NCBI RefSeq assembly: GCF_041154505.1
Contig: NZ_AP028672.1
Span: 5,000,501 to 5,064,500 of the forward strand
Length of the DNA: 64,000 nt
Reading direction: 5' to 3'
Source: Acidovorax sp. A79
Lineage (GTDB): Bacteria; Pseudomonadota; Gammaproteobacteria; Burkholderiales; Burkholderiaceae_C
In this document: positions 26,044-35,281 of the stretch, piece by piece
Position numbering within the stretch: the stretch's first letter is position 1
How the letters are laid out: each line of letters starts with the position of its first letter
Made by a program: the position numbers and the translations under genes
Notes under the pieces: model-generated
Database searches by the model: none
Seen by the model: only the letters and a program-made list of their open reading frames with translations
Told to the model about the DNA's origin: nothing

Positions 26044-27879
26044 TCACTTCCCCCAGGAATCCTTCAACCCCACCGCCAAGTTAAACACCGGCTTCCCCGC
26101 CGCATGGTCCACCCGGTCCGCCACAAAATACCCATGCCGCTCGAACTGGAACTTGTCGTCTGGCCGTGCATTGGCCAATGACGGCTCCACGATGGCTGTC
26201 ACCACCTTCAGGCTGTTCGGGTTCAGGCTTTCGATGAAGTCCTTGCCGCCTGCGTCGGGCTGGGCGTCCAGGAACAGGCGGTCGTACATGCGCACTTCGG
26301 CGTTCACGCCGTCGGCCACGCCCACCCAGGTGATGGCGGCCTTGACCTTCACGCTGTCGGCGCCGGGGGTGCCGCTCTTGGTGTCGGGCACCACGGTGGC
26401 CAGCACTTCGGTGATGTTGCCGGCGGCATCCTTGGTGCACCCGGTGCATTCGATGACGTAGCCGCCCTTCAGGCGCACCTTGTTGCCCGGGAACAGGCGC
26501 TTGTAGCCCTTGGGGGGCACTTCTTCAAAGTCTTCGCGTTCGATCCAGACTTCCTTGCCGATGGTGAAGTGGCGCTCGGGGCTTTCCACGCCTTCAGGGG
26601 GGTGGGGCAGGGAGGGCAGGGTGCAGGGCTCCAGGTGGCCCGCGCCCATGACGTCGTCCCAGTTGGTGAGCACCAGCTTGACGGGGTTGAGCACGGCCAT
26701 GCCGCGGAAGGCCTTGAGCTCCAGGTCTTCGCGAAGGCAGCCTTCCAGGGTGCTGTAGTCGATCCAGCTGTCGCTCTTGGTCACGCCGATGCGTTCGGCA
26801 AAGGTCTGGATGGCCTCGGGCGTGTAGCCCCGGCGGCGCAGGCCCACGATGGTGGGCATGCGCGGGTCATCCCAGCCGCTGACCTTGTGGTCGTACACCA
26901 GCTGCGCGAGCTTGCGCTTGCTGGTGATGACGTAGGTGAGGTTCAGGCGCGCGAATTCGTACTGGCGGGGGGGCGGGCTGGCCAGCAGGCCGCCTTCGGT
27001 CAGGCGCTCCAGCAGCCAGTCGTAGAACGGGCGCTGGTCTTCGAATTCCAGCGTGCACAGGCTGTGGGTGATTTGCTCCAGCGCATCCTCGATGGGGTGC
27101 GCGTAGGTGTACATCGGGTAGATGCACCAGGTGTCGCCGGTGTTGTGGTGCGTGGCGCGGCGGATGCGGTAGATGGCCGGGTCGCGCATGTTGATGTTGG
27201 GGCTGGCCATGTCGATCTTGGCGCGCAGCACCATGGAGCCGTCTTCGTGCAGGCCGGCCTTCATCTCGCGGAACTTGGCCAGGTTTTCGGCCGGGGTGCG
27301 GCTGCGAAAGGGGCTGTCGGTGCCGGGCTTGCTGAAGTCGCCGCGGTTGATGCGGATCTGCTCGACGGTCTGTTCGTCCACGTAGGCGTGGCCGGCCTCG
27401 ATCAGGTACTCCGCCGCGCGGTACATGAAGTCGAAATAGTCGCTCGCCTGGTAGGGCGGGGCGCTGGGGTGGCCGTTCCAGTCAAAACCCAGCCATTTCA
27501 CCGCGTCGATGATGCTGTTGACGTATTCGGTGTCTTCTTTTTCGGGGTTGGTGTCGTCAAAGCGCAGGTGGCACACGCCGCCGTAGTCGCGCGCCAGGCC
27601 GAAGTTGATGCAGATGCTCTTGGCGTGGCCCACGTGCAGGTAGCCGTTGGGTTCGGGCGGGAAGCGGGTGCGGATCCTGGCGGGGTCGGGCTGGCCGATG
27701 GCGTGGTGGGCGGCGTCGCCCGGGCTGCCGCCCCAGCGGCGGGAGGCGTAGGTGCCTTTTTCCAGGTCGTTTTCGATGACCTGGCGCAGGAAGTTGCTGG
27801 GCTTGGCGGTTTCCAGGGATGCTGCGGGGGCAGCGCCGGGGGTGCCGGCGGCAGGATTGGCGGGGTTTGGGGTGCTCAT
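26044..27879 (-). CDS. glnS: glutamine--tRNA ligase
   Basis: A 611-residue class I synthetase that charges tRNA-Gln. The HIGH motif is in PPEPNGYLHVGHAKS (about 77-91), and the KMSKS counterpart is VITSKRKL (about 302). The C-terminal anticodon-binding beta barrels follow. It has about 30 extra N-terminal residues (alanine- and proline-rich) compared with the E. coli enzyme. The assignment is firm; glutamyl synthetases lack the VDRVDHA-like C-terminal ending seen here. Confidence 0.96.
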   Translation of the reverse strand: MSTPNPANPAAGTPGAAPAASLETAKPSNFLRQVIENDLEKGTYASRRWGGSPGDAAHHAIGQPDPARIRTRFPPEPNGYLHVGHAKSICINFGLARDYGGVCHLRFDDTNPEKEDTEYVNSIIDAVKWLGFDWNGHPSAPPYQASDYFDFMYRAAEYLIEAGHAYVDEQTVEQIRINRGDFSKPGTDSPFRSRTPAENLAKFREMKAGLHEDGSMVLRAKIDMASPNINMRDPAIYRIRRATHHNTGDTWCIYPMYTYAHPIEDALEQITHSLCTLEFEDQRPFYDWLLERLTEGGLLASPPPRQYEFARLNLTYVITSKRKLAQLVYDHKVSGWDDPRMPTIVGLRRRGYTPEAIQTFAERIGVTKSDSWIDYSTLEGCLREDLELKAFRGMAVLNPVKLVLTNWDDVMGAGHLEPCTLPSLPHPPEGVESPERHFTIGKEVWIEREDFEEVPPKGYKRLFPGNKVRLKGGYVIECTGCTKDAAGNITEVLATVVPDTKSGTPGADSVKVKAAITWVGVADGVNAEVRMYDRLFLDAQPDAGGKDFIESLNPNSLKVVTAIVEPSLANARPDDKFQFERHGYFVADRVDHAAGKPVFNLAVGLKDSWGK

Positions 27880-28051
27880 TGGGTCATTTTAGGCGCCGGT
27901 TTCGTGAAGGTTTACGCATGGAAACAGGCGCGTATACGTCCAGACACAACGTAAAGACAGTTTTATGCCATCCTTTCGGCTACTTGGTGCGTTATGTACC
28001 GGTGAGGTGAGTCCATTTGGCTGGCTGCCCTCGCTCAAACAGGAGATTTCC

Positions 28052-28402
28052 ATGACGAAAACCCGTTCTATCTATGCCATGGCCGCCTCGGCTGGCGTGG
28101 CGCTGGCATTGCTGGCCGGCACGGGCGCAGCCCAGGCCCGCGGCGACGTGAATTGGTCGGTTGGTATCGGCGTGCCCGGCGTGGTGGTGGGGGCCAGCAA
28201 TGGCTACTACGCACCCGCCCCGGTGTACGTGGCCCCGCCGCCCGTGTACTACGCGCCACCCCGGCCCGTGTACTACACGCCGCCCCCAGCGTATTACGCC
28301 CCGCCACCCGTGGTGTACTACGGTGACCGTGGGTACCGCCACCATCGACACCATGACCACGGCTATCGTGGCCATGGACACAATCGCCATTGGGACCGTT
28401 GA
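28052..28402 (+). CDS. secreted tyrosine/proline-rich protein
   Basis: A 116-residue exported protein. A signal peptide (about 1-30, ending QARG) is followed by a short beta segment, then repeats of APPPVYY and PPPAYY type, and a histidine/arginine-rich tail. Such low-complexity envelope proteins are common in Burkholderiales, with no known role. ATG 28052 has AGGAGA nearby. A strong terminator follows. Confidence 0.8.
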   Translation: MTKTRSIYAMAASAGVALALLAGTGAAQARGDVNWSVGIGVPGVVVGASNGYYAPAPVYVAPPPVYYAPPRPVYYTPPPAYYAPPPVVYYGDRGYRHHRHHDHGYRGHGHNRHWDR

Positions 28403-28500
28403 TCGGCGACGGGCCCGCGGGCCCGTCTGCTGATTGTTGCAACCAACCTCTTGGGCGCCAGTCGCTCACAGGCAGCGTCTTTGCACAGGCTGCCTTTTAC

Positions 28501-28523
28501 AGCGGCCCTTCGGGGCCGCTTTT
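28501..28523 (+). terminator. terminator after tyrosine/proline-rich gene
   Basis: AGCGGCCC and GGGCCGCT arms enclose a stable TTCG loop, followed by TTT. It is about 100 bases after the stop. Confidence 0.75.
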
Positions 28524-28622
28524 CTCGTGGGGCGTACCTGAAGGGGCCGGCGCGTGCGGGCCGCCGCATAATCGCGCACTCTGGCCCGCCAGCGTGGCAG
28601 GCGCCTAGCCCCGGAGTGCTGC

Positions 28623-29102
28623 ATGTCTGTGAAGAAAAAAACCGTTTTTGTCCTGAATGGCCCCAACCTGAACCTGCTGGGCACGCGTGAACCCGCCGTG
28701 TATGGCGCAGCCACGCTGGCCGACGTGGAAAAGCTCTGTGCCGACGCGTGTGATCGCCACGGCTTCGCGTTGCGGTTCCATCAAAGCAACCACGAAGGCG
28801 CGCTGGTGGACTGGATTCACGAGGCCGGCCGCTTGCACGCGGCGGGCGAACTGGCGGGCGTGGTCATCAACGCCGGGGCCTACACCCACACCAGCATCGC
28901 CCTGCACGATGCCACCAAGGGCACGGGCATCACGCTGATCGAGCTGCATATCAGCAATGTGCACGCGCGCGAGGCCTACCGCCACCATTCGTACATGGCG
29001 GCGGCGGCCAAGGCGGTGATGTGCGGTTTTGGCGTGCTGGGCTACGGCCTGGCCATCGACGGCCTGGCGCAGTTGCTGGCGCAGCAGCCGCCCGCGGCCT
29101 GA
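28623..29102 (+). CDS. aroQ: type II 3-dehydroquinate dehydratase
   Basis: A 159-residue enzyme of the shikimate pathway. [19 protein letters not shown] is the N-terminal signature with the active-site tyrosine and arginine; [28 protein letters not shown] and HISNVHARE carry the other active-site residues. The family acts as a dodecamer in the cytosol. All expected residues are present. An arfB gene follows 76 bases on. Confidence 0.96.
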   Translation: MSVKKKTVFVLNGPNLNLLGTREPAVYGAATLADVEKLCADACDRHGFALRFHQSNHEGALVDWIHEAGRLHAAGELAGVVINAGAYTHTSIALHDATKGTGITLIELHISNVHAREAYRHHSYMAAAAKAVMCGFGVLGYGLAIDGLAQLLAQQPPAA

Positions 29103-29178
29103 GCCGCCGGGAAGTTCACTCTTCTTCTGCTGTTCCCGCGTTAACCGCACATTCCGGCTCCGGTACGACAGGGCAAAC

Positions 29179-29601
29179 ATGGCGCCACGACCGCTTGAGG
29201 TGCGCGAGGACGAGGTGGAGATCACCGCCATGCGTGCCCAGGGCGCGGGCGGACAGAACGTCAACAAGGTTTCCAGCGCGGTGCACCTGCGCTTTGACGT
29301 GGGCGCCTCCTCACTGCCCGGGGACGTGAAGGAGCGCCTGCTGGCCCTGCGCGACACCCGCATCACACAGGAAGGCGTGGTGGTCATCAAGGCCCAGCAG
29401 TACCGCAGCCAGGACCAAAACCGCAATGATGCGCTGGAGCGCTTGAACGCGCTGGTCAACAGCGTCGCGGTGCCGCCCCGCGTGCGGCGCGCCACCAAGC
29501 CTACCTATGGCTCCAAACAGCGGCGCCTGGAGGGCAAGACCCAGCGCGGCGAGACCAAGGCGCTGCGGGGCAGGGTGCGCGGTGGGGGGGATGGTTCGTG
29601 A
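29179..29601 (+). CDS. arfB: alternative ribosome-rescue factor ArfB (YaeJ)
   Basis: A 140-residue peptidyl-tRNA hydrolase that frees ribosomes stalled on messages without stop codons. The GGQ motif is in AQGAGGQNVNKVSSAVHL (about 20-37), and the basic tail needed to enter the empty mRNA channel is clear (KQRRLEGKTQRGETK). Length matches ArfB and not full release factors. ATG 29179 is used; the frame upstream overlaps aroQ and was rejected. Confidence 0.95.
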   Translation: MAPRPLEVREDEVEITAMRAQGAGGQNVNKVSSAVHLRFDVGASSLPGDVKERLLALRDTRITQEGVVVIKAQQYRSQDQNRNDALERLNALVNSVAVPPRVRRATKPTYGSKQRRLEGKTQRGETKALRGRVRGGGDGS

Positions 29602-29711
29602 GCGGAGTCTCGCCGCATTGGCACCATGGGTAGAACAATCTGTCTGGCGTACAGGGCTTGGTAGCGGGGCCCATCGGTCCTACATTCAAGGCATTACCGG
29701 ATGGAGTTGCC

Positions 29712-30548
29712 ATGTCTGCCACAGCCCAAACCCCCGCCACTGCCGCGCCCCACGGCGCCATTCCCGCGCTGTTCGTGTCGCACGGGGCACCCTTGTTTGC
29801 CATCGACGCCGGCACCACGGGCCCTGCGCTCACCCAGTGGGGCGAAAGCCTGAAGGGGCAATATCCCGGCCTGCGCGGCGTGGTGATCATGTCGCCGCAC
29901 TGGATGGCGCGCTCCCTGCAGGTCATGACCGGGCCGCAGCCCGCCACCTGGCACGACTTTGGCGGTTTTCCACCCGCGCTGTACCAGCTGCAGTATCCCG
30001 CCAGCGGCTCCCCCGCGCTGGCGCAGGAGGTGCTGGGCCTGCTGCAGGCCGCGGGCATGGCCGCGCAGGGCGACGCGGCCCGTCCGTTTGACCACGGGGC
30101 CTGGGTGCCGCTGATGCACCTGTTTCCCGAGGCCGACCTGCCCGTGGTGCAGGTGGCGCTGCCCGTGGGCGCCGGCCCGGCCGAGGTGTATGCACTGGGC
30201 GCTGCGTTGCGCGGCCTGCGCAGCCAGGGCGTGCTGGTGGTCGGCTCGGGCAGCATGACGCACAACCTGGCCGAGTTCTTTGGCGGTGCCCGCGAGCCCG
30301 CGCCGTACGTGCTGGAGTTCAGCCGGTGGATCGAAGCAGCGCTGGCGCGCGGCGACGTCAGCGCGCTGCTCAACTACCGCAGCCAGGCCCCGCATGCCAG
30401 CCGCGCGCACCCGACCGAAGACCACTTCCTGCCCATCTTTTTTGCGCTGGGCGCCGCGGGCGACGACCTGCATGCCCACTACCTGAGCCGCGAGGTGATG
30501 TACAGCATGCTGTCGATGGACGCGTTCGCCCTGGAACCGGCGCATTGA
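29712..30548 (+). CDS. LigB/DODA-type extradiol dioxygenase
   Basis: A 278-residue class III extradiol ring-cleavage dioxygenase related to YgiD (4,5-DOPA dioxygenase). Zinc or iron ligand candidates are VSHGAP (about 24), SPHW (about 63), and the later DHGAWVPL and STMTHN-like GSMTHNL motifs. Such proteins cleave catechols such as DOPA or act as aromatic dioxygenases. ATG 29712 is chosen; an earlier in-frame GTG would add 18 residues. No aromatic pathway partner is next to it. Confidence 0.9.
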   Translation: MSATAQTPATAAPHGAIPALFVSHGAPLFAIDAGTTGPALTQWGESLKGQYPGLRGVVIMSPHWMARSLQVMTGPQPATWHDFGGFPPALYQLQYPASGSPALAQEVLGLLQAAGMAAQGDAARPFDHGAWVPLMHLFPEADLPVVQVALPVGAGPAEVYALGAALRGLRSQGVLVVGSGSMTHNLAEFFGGAREPAPYVLEFSRWIEAALARGDVSALLNYRSQAPHASRAHPTEDHFLPIFFALGAAGDDLHAHYLSREVMYSMLSMDAFALEPAH

Positions 30549-30600
30549 CCCGCAGGTTTTTTCATCCGTTCTCCATAAAAACTGCCCGAGGCGCCTGTCC

Positions 30601-31272
30601 ATGCTCAACCTACCGCTCACCTTCTTGCAGCGCCCTGCTGCCGCCACCGCGCCCCGCCCCTGGTTGCTGGTGCTGATGCATGGGGTGGGCAGCAACGAAC
30701 AGGACCTGTTCAGCCTGGCGCCCCATGTTCCCGAGCGCTTTCATGTGCTGAGCCTGCGTGCACCGTTTCGCATGGGGCCGGGCTCGCATGCGTGGTTCGA
30801 CTTTTCCATCGAGCCCAGCGGGGAACGCACCATCAACGAAGCGCAGGAGGCCGAAAGCCGCGCGCTGGTCGCCAAGGCCATCGAATCTGCCGCCGAGCAG
30901 CTGGGCATTCCGCCCGAACGCGTGGTGGTGGGGGGCTTCAGCCAGGGCGGCATCATGGCGCTGTCGCTGCTGCTCACCCGGCCAGCGCTCATGCAGGCGG
31001 CGATGGTCTGGCACAGCCGCCTGCTGGCGCAGGTGGTGCCCCTGGCGGCGCCGCCCGATGCCCTGCGCGGCAAACAGCTGTGGCTGAGCCACGGCACGCA
31101 CGACAACGTGATCCCGCTGGCCCATGCACAGGCCATCGCCCACCACATGGCGCCCTTGCCGGTGACGGTGGCGTACCACGAGTTCCCCAGCGCGCACGAG
31201 ATCCGGCCCTCCGAGGTGGCGGCCACGGTGGCGTGGCTGGAGTCGCTGTCCACCACCCCCACGGCGTTTTAA
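30601..31272 (+). CDS. phospholipase/carboxylesterase family hydrolase
   Basis: A 223-residue alpha/beta hydrolase. The nucleophile is in GGFSQGGIMALSL (about 115-127), the aspartate in HGTHDNVIPLAHA and the histidine near SAHEIRP. It matches the Abhydrolase_2 (carboxylesterase/thioesterase YpfH-like) family with an oxyanion segment LMHGVGSNEQD. It lies 52 bases after the dioxygenase gene, same strand. Substrate unknown. Confidence 0.9.
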   Translation: MLNLPLTFLQRPAAATAPRPWLLVLMHGVGSNEQDLFSLAPHVPERFHVLSLRAPFRMGPGSHAWFDFSIEPSGERTINEAQEAESRALVAKAIESAAEQLGIPPERVVVGGFSQGGIMALSLLLTRPALMQAAMVWHSRLLAQVVPLAAPPDALRGKQLWLSHGTHDNVIPLAHAQAIAHHMAPLPVTVAYHEFPSAHEIRPSEVAATVAWLESLSTTPTAF

Positions 31273-31421
31273 GCGCGGGTTTCGGCGCGCGGCCTACATC
31301 GCGTTACCGGCGCGGTGGCCCGCGGGTTTCCAATCAAGCCCATCCCCACGTGGGATGGACAGGGAACGCCCGGCGCCGAAGCCGCTCGGACAAGGGTTGT
31401 TCCTGTTTTGAAGGAGACCCG

Positions 31422-32321
31422 ATGCCCGATCAAGAGACTGCCGAGTTCCGCCCAACGCCGGAGCGCACATCCTCCTCCCCCTGGGTCATTGCCGCCGTGC
31501 TGGCCTGCGCGGTGGCCGCCGCAGCTGCCTGGTGGTTCTGGCTGCGCAAGGCAGAGCCGCCGGTTGCGCCGCCCCCCGTGGCGGCCGCGCCCGAAGCGCC
31601 CGTGGCTCCACCGCCCCTGCCCGAAGCCTCGGGGCCGCAGAACCCGGTCGATGCACTGGCCCCGGCGGAAACGCCCCTGCCCGCGCTGGCCGAATCTGAC
31701 GCGCGCGTCGTCGAGCTGCTGTCTGGACTGGTGGGGCGCGACAAGCTCGCATCGTTCCTGATCACCGACGGCTTTGTCCGCCGCCTGGTGGCCACGGTGG
31801 ACAACCTGGGCCGCGCCCAGGCCCCCTCGCGCATGTGGCCCGTGCAACCCATGCCGCAGCGGTTTGCGGTGGACGGCACAGGCGAAGCGCCCACCACCGT
31901 CGCGGCCGCCAATGCCGCGCGCTACAGCGCTTTTCTGGCCTTTGCCGAGGCCGTGCCGATGGAGTCCGCCGTGGCCTTGTATGCGCGGCTGTATCCGCTG
32001 TTCCAGCAGGCGTACGAAGAACTGGGCTACCCCAGGCGCTACTTCAACGACCGCCTGGTGGCCGTGCTGGACCACCTGCTGCTGGCGCCCGAACCCCAGG
32101 GCCCGCTGCGCGTGAAGCTCACGCCGGTGAATACCGATGTGCCGAACCTGCGCCCCTGGGTGCGCTACGAATTCGTGGACCCGGCGCTGGAATCGCTGTC
32201 CAGCGGACAGAAGATCCTGGTGCGCATGGGGCCCGCCAACGAGGCCCGCGCCAAGGCGCTGATCCGCGATCTGCGCAAGCGCGTGGCGACCGGCGAGATC
32301 GCACGCAAACCCGCGCAGTGA
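31422..32321 (+). CDS. DUF3014 membrane-anchored protein
   Basis: A 299-residue protein with one N-terminal membrane helix (about 20-43, VIAAVLACAVAAAAAWWFW), a proline/alanine-rich spacer (about 50-90) and a conserved globular domain (about 95-290) that matches DUF3014 from memory. The topology suggests a periplasmic domain. AAGGAGA precedes ATG 31422. Function is not established in the family. It is separated from the esterase by about 150 bases. Confidence 0.85.
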   Translation: MPDQETAEFRPTPERTSSSPWVIAAVLACAVAAAAAWWFWLRKAEPPVAPPPVAAAPEAPVAPPPLPEASGPQNPVDALAPAETPLPALAESDARVVELLSGLVGRDKLASFLITDGFVRRLVATVDNLGRAQAPSRMWPVQPMPQRFAVDGTGEAPTTVAAANAARYSAFLAFAEAVPMESAVALYARLYPLFQQAYEELGYPRRYFNDRLVAVLDHLLLAPEPQGPLRVKLTPVNTDVPNLRPWVRYEFVDPALESLSSGQKILVRMGPANEARAKALIRDLRKRVATGEIARKPAQ

Positions 32322-32367
32322 GGGGGCGGCGGGACCACCCGGCCCGTTGCCGGGTCGTGGGGGCCGA

Positions 32368-33612
32368 TCAGGCGGCTGCCGGGCGCGGCCCGTGCCGCAG
32401 GGTCAGCAGGGTGCCCAGCGTGAGCGCCGCCAGCGCAAACGCCGGCCCGCCCAGCGCGCCCACATGGTCCACCATCAGGCCGCCGAAGATGGCGCCGCTG
32501 GCAATGGCGATCTGGAACGCCGCCACCAGCAGCCCGCCCGCGCCCTCGGCCTGGTCGGGCGCGGCCCGCACGATCCAGGTCTGGAAGCCCACCGGGAAGG
32601 CGCCGAACGCAAAACCCCACAGCGTGACGGCCACGGCCGTGATGGCCGCCGACTGCCCGGCCACCAGCAGCACGGCGGCCAGCGCGGCGATGACGGCACC
32701 GCCGGCCACGATGGCCTGGCGCTCGCTGCGCCCGGCGATCCAGCCGCCCACGAAGTTGCCGAAGAAACCGCCCACGCCGTAGCCCAGCAACACCGCCGTG
32801 ATGGTGGCCACCGACAGGTGGGTGACCTGCTCCATCAGCGGGCGGATGTAGGTAAAGCCTGCGAAGTGCCCCGAGATGACCAGCAGCACGGCCAGCAGCG
32901 CCACGCGCACGGGCGGGCGGCGCAGCAGCTCGCCCAGCACCTTGAGGTTGGGGTTGTCGCGCGGGGGCAAGGCGGGCAGGGCCGCGAGCTGCACGGCCAG
33001 CGTGATCAGGCTGATGCCCCCCGCCGCGATGAAGGCGCTGCGCCAGCCCCACAGGTCGCCCATCCACGCGCCGATGGGCGCCGCGCAGACCGTGGCCACC
33101 GACACCCCGGTGAGGATGAAGGACATGGCCCGCGCGAACAGCGAGGCGGGCACCAGCCGCATGGCCAGCGCGGCCGACATGGACCAGAAGCCGCCCAGCG
33201 CCACGCCCAGCAGCACCCGCGCCACCAGCAGCGTGGCCAGGCTCCCGGCCAAGGCCGACATCGCGTTGGACAGCACCAGCAGCAGCGTGAAGGCGATCAT
33301 CACCAAGCGCCGGTCGATGCGGCGCGTGAGCAGCGGCAGCGACGGGGCGGCCACGGCGGCCACCAGCGCCGTCACGGTGACGGCCTGGCCCGCGGCGCCA
33401 TCGCTCACGCGCAGGTCGCTGGCCATGGCGGTGAGCAGGCTGGCGGGCAAGAATTCGGCCGTGACCAGTCCGAAGACACCCAGCGCCATGGAGGCCACGG
33501 CGGCCCAGCGTGCCTCGGTGGGCTCGGGGGTGGAATGCGGGGCTGGGTTGGCATCGGCCACGGCGCCCACCGGGGCGTCGAGACAGGCAGAGCAGGAAGG
33601 AGCAGAAGACAC
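32368..33612 (-). CDS. MFS transporter (drug/sugar efflux type)
   Basis: A 414-residue major facilitator permease with twelve predicted helices. A conserved loop (LPLLTRRIDRRLV) follows the second helix, and a proline-containing fifth helix (FILTGVSVATVCAAPIGAW) matches the AraJ/YdhP arabinose-efflux-like DHA1 group. It is divergent from an AraC regulator 75 bases away, the usual layout for a regulated pump. Substrate unknown. Residues 1-37 are a polar leader. Confidence 0.9.
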   Translation of the reverse strand: MSSAPSCSACLDAPVGAVADANPAPHSTPEPTEARWAAVASMALGVFGLVTAEFLPASLLTAMASDLRVSDGAAGQAVTVTALVAAVAAPSLPLLTRRIDRRLVMIAFTLLLVLSNAMSALAGSLATLLVARVLLGVALGGFWSMSAALAMRLVPASLFARAMSFILTGVSVATVCAAPIGAWMGDLWGWRSAFIAAGGISLITLAVQLAALPALPPRDNPNLKVLGELLRRPPVRVALLAVLLVISGHFAGFTYIRPLMEQVTHLSVATITAVLLGYGVGGFFGNFVGGWIAGRSERQAIVAGGAVIAALAAVLLVAGQSAAITAVAVTLWGFAFGAFPVGFQTWIVRAAPDQAEGAGGLLVAAFQIAIASGAIFGGLMVDHVGALGGPAFALAALTLGTLLTLRHGPRPAAA

Positions 33613-33686
33613 GGGAAAGGCCTTGGGATGGATGGAAAGCCATCGTAGGGATAAGATGGCGGCGTTTCCATGCCGTAAAAGCCGAG

Positions 33687-34700
33687 ATGCTTGACTTTTT
33701 GTCCAAACCCTTCAACCAGATCCCCCAGCAGCCGTTCGCTGAGCCGCCGGACCTGCTGACCCAGATCCTGCTCGGCCTGCGCCTGGACGGCGTGGAGTAT
33801 GGCCGCTGCGTGCTGCAGCCGCCGTGGGCCATCGCCTTCCCGGCGCAGCGCTCGGCCCGTTTCCACTTCGTGGGCCATGGCGGAGCCTGGCTGCGCACGC
33901 CGGGTACCGACTGGCAGCGCCTGAACCCAGGCGACGCGGTGCTGCTGCCGCACGGCAGCTTCCACGTGCTGGCCAGCTCGCCCGACGTGCCGCCAGTGGA
34001 CATCGATTCGTTGGCGCGCAAGCCCGTGTCCGAGAACATCTACCTGGTGGACGGCCGCGATGCGGGCCACGCGCCCCTGGGGGCCCCCGTCGCGCCACCT
34101 CCGCCGCTGGCCCCCGACGTGCTGTTCAGCGGCGCGCTGCGCTTCAACCTCGACCCGCTGCACCCGCTGATGGCCATGATGCCGGCGGTGATGATGGCCG
34201 GCGACCTGGCCCGGCGCGACACCACCGTGCCGGTGCTGCTCGACGCCATGGAGCGCGAGGTGGAGCAGGACCGCATGGGCGCCTGCGCGATCCTCGCGCG
34301 CCTGGCCGATGCGCTGGCCGCCAGCATCATCCGCGCCTGGGTGGAGTGCAGCTGCAACAACCCCACGGGCTGGATCGCCGCCGTGCGCTGCCCGCGCATC
34401 GGCAAGGTGATCGCCGCCATCCACGCCGACCCCGAGCGCGACTGGAACGTGCCGCTGCTGGCCGACCTGATGGGCGCCTCGCGCTCGAGCTTTTCCGAAT
34501 CGTTCACGCGCACCATGGGCGAGAGCCCGGCGCGCTACGTGGCCAAGGTCAAGATGTCGCAGGCGCGCCGCTGGATCGCGCGCGACGGCATGCGCGTGGC
34601 CGTGGCGGCCCACCGGCTGGGCTACGAGTCGGAGGCCTCGTTCAGCCGGGCGTACAAGCGCATCATTGGCCACCCGCCGAGCACTGCGCGGGCGGAGTGA
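33687..34700 (+). CDS. AraC family transcriptional regulator (cupin_6 type)
   Basis: A 337-residue AraC-type regulator. The N-terminal effector domain (about 10-210) is the AraC_binding/cupin_6 type with HFVGHGGAWLRT and GDAVLLPHG; the C-terminal two-helix-turn-helix domain (about 235-335) carries LADLMGASRSSFSESFTR and RLGYESEASFSRAYKR. ATG 33687 is used. It probably activates the divergent MFS gene. Confidence 0.92.
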   Translation: MLDFLSKPFNQIPQQPFAEPPDLLTQILLGLRLDGVEYGRCVLQPPWAIAFPAQRSARFHFVGHGGAWLRTPGTDWQRLNPGDAVLLPHGSFHVLASSPDVPPVDIDSLARKPVSENIYLVDGRDAGHAPLGAPVAPPPPLAPDVLFSGALRFNLDPLHPLMAMMPAVMMAGDLARRDTTVPVLLDAMEREVEQDRMGACAILARLADALAASIIRAWVECSCNNPTGWIAAVRCPRIGKVIAAIHADPERDWNVPLLADLMGASRSSFSESFTRTMGESPARYVAKVKMSQARRWIARDGMRVAVAAHRLGYESEASFSRAYKRIIGHPPSTARAE

Positions 34701-34712
34701 AAAAAAGGGGCC

Positions 34713-35180
34713 CTACGCCCGGGGCAGCGGCAGCGCCGTCTTGTAGCGCACCTGCTTGAGCGCGAAGCTCGAGCGGATCTTTTCCACTCCGGTGATGGGG
34801 GCGAGGCGCTCCAGGATGAAGCGCTCCAGCGCCCCGATGTCGGGCACGGCCACGCGGATCAGGTAGTCGCTGTCGCCGCTCATCAGGTAGCACTCCATCA
34901 CCTCGTCGTGCTCGGCGATGCGCTGCTCGAAGTCGCCCAGCGCCTCCTTGCTCTGCGTCTTCAGGCTGATGCTGATGAACACGTTGAGCCCCAGGCCCAG
35001 GGCGGCCGCGCTGGCCAGTGCCACGTATCGGCTGATGACGCCCGCGGCCTCCAGCGCCTTCACGCGCGCAAGGCACGGCGAGGGCGAGAGGTGCACGCGC
35101 CGCGCCAGCTCCACGTTGGACAGGGAACCGTCGGCCTGCAGCTCGGCCAGAATGCGCAAATCCAGGGTATCCAGCTTCAT
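34713..35180 (-). CDS. Lrp/AsnC family transcriptional regulator
   Basis: A 155-residue Lrp-type regulator. It starts [17 protein letters not shown] and has the recognition helix [17 protein letters not shown], followed by a RAM domain with [16 protein letters not shown] [17 protein letters not shown] 35180 is used; the upstream in-frame start adds 40 poor residues. It is divergent from a pyruvate-dehydrogenase-E1-like gene, which it probably controls. The same pairing of an Lrp gene and an E1 homologue is known for mdeR and mdeB of Pseudomonas putida. Confidence 0.9.
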   Translation of the reverse strand: MKLDTLDLRILAELQADGSLSNVELARRVHLSPSPCLARVKALEAAGVISRYVALASAAALGLGLNVFISISLKTQSKEALGDFEQRIAEHDEVMECYLMSGDSDYLIRVAVPDIGALERFILERLAPITGVEKIRSSFALKQVRYKTALPLPRA

Positions 35181-35281
35181 GTGCTGCAGTGTAGGCTGTT
35201 GGCCGCATGAAATGCTGTGATGGGCGCTTTGGTGGGCTACAACGGCATCCCATTCGGGGCGGCAATGGCTACAGTTGCGGC

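Noticed and set aside
26569..27954. A 461-residue open frame antisense to glnS
   Set aside because: It is valine- and glycine-rich nonsense opposite an unmistakable glnS.
32347..33648. A 433-residue open frame antisense to the MFS gene
   Set aside because: It is made of His, Arg, Gln and Gly runs and mirrors a clear transporter gene.
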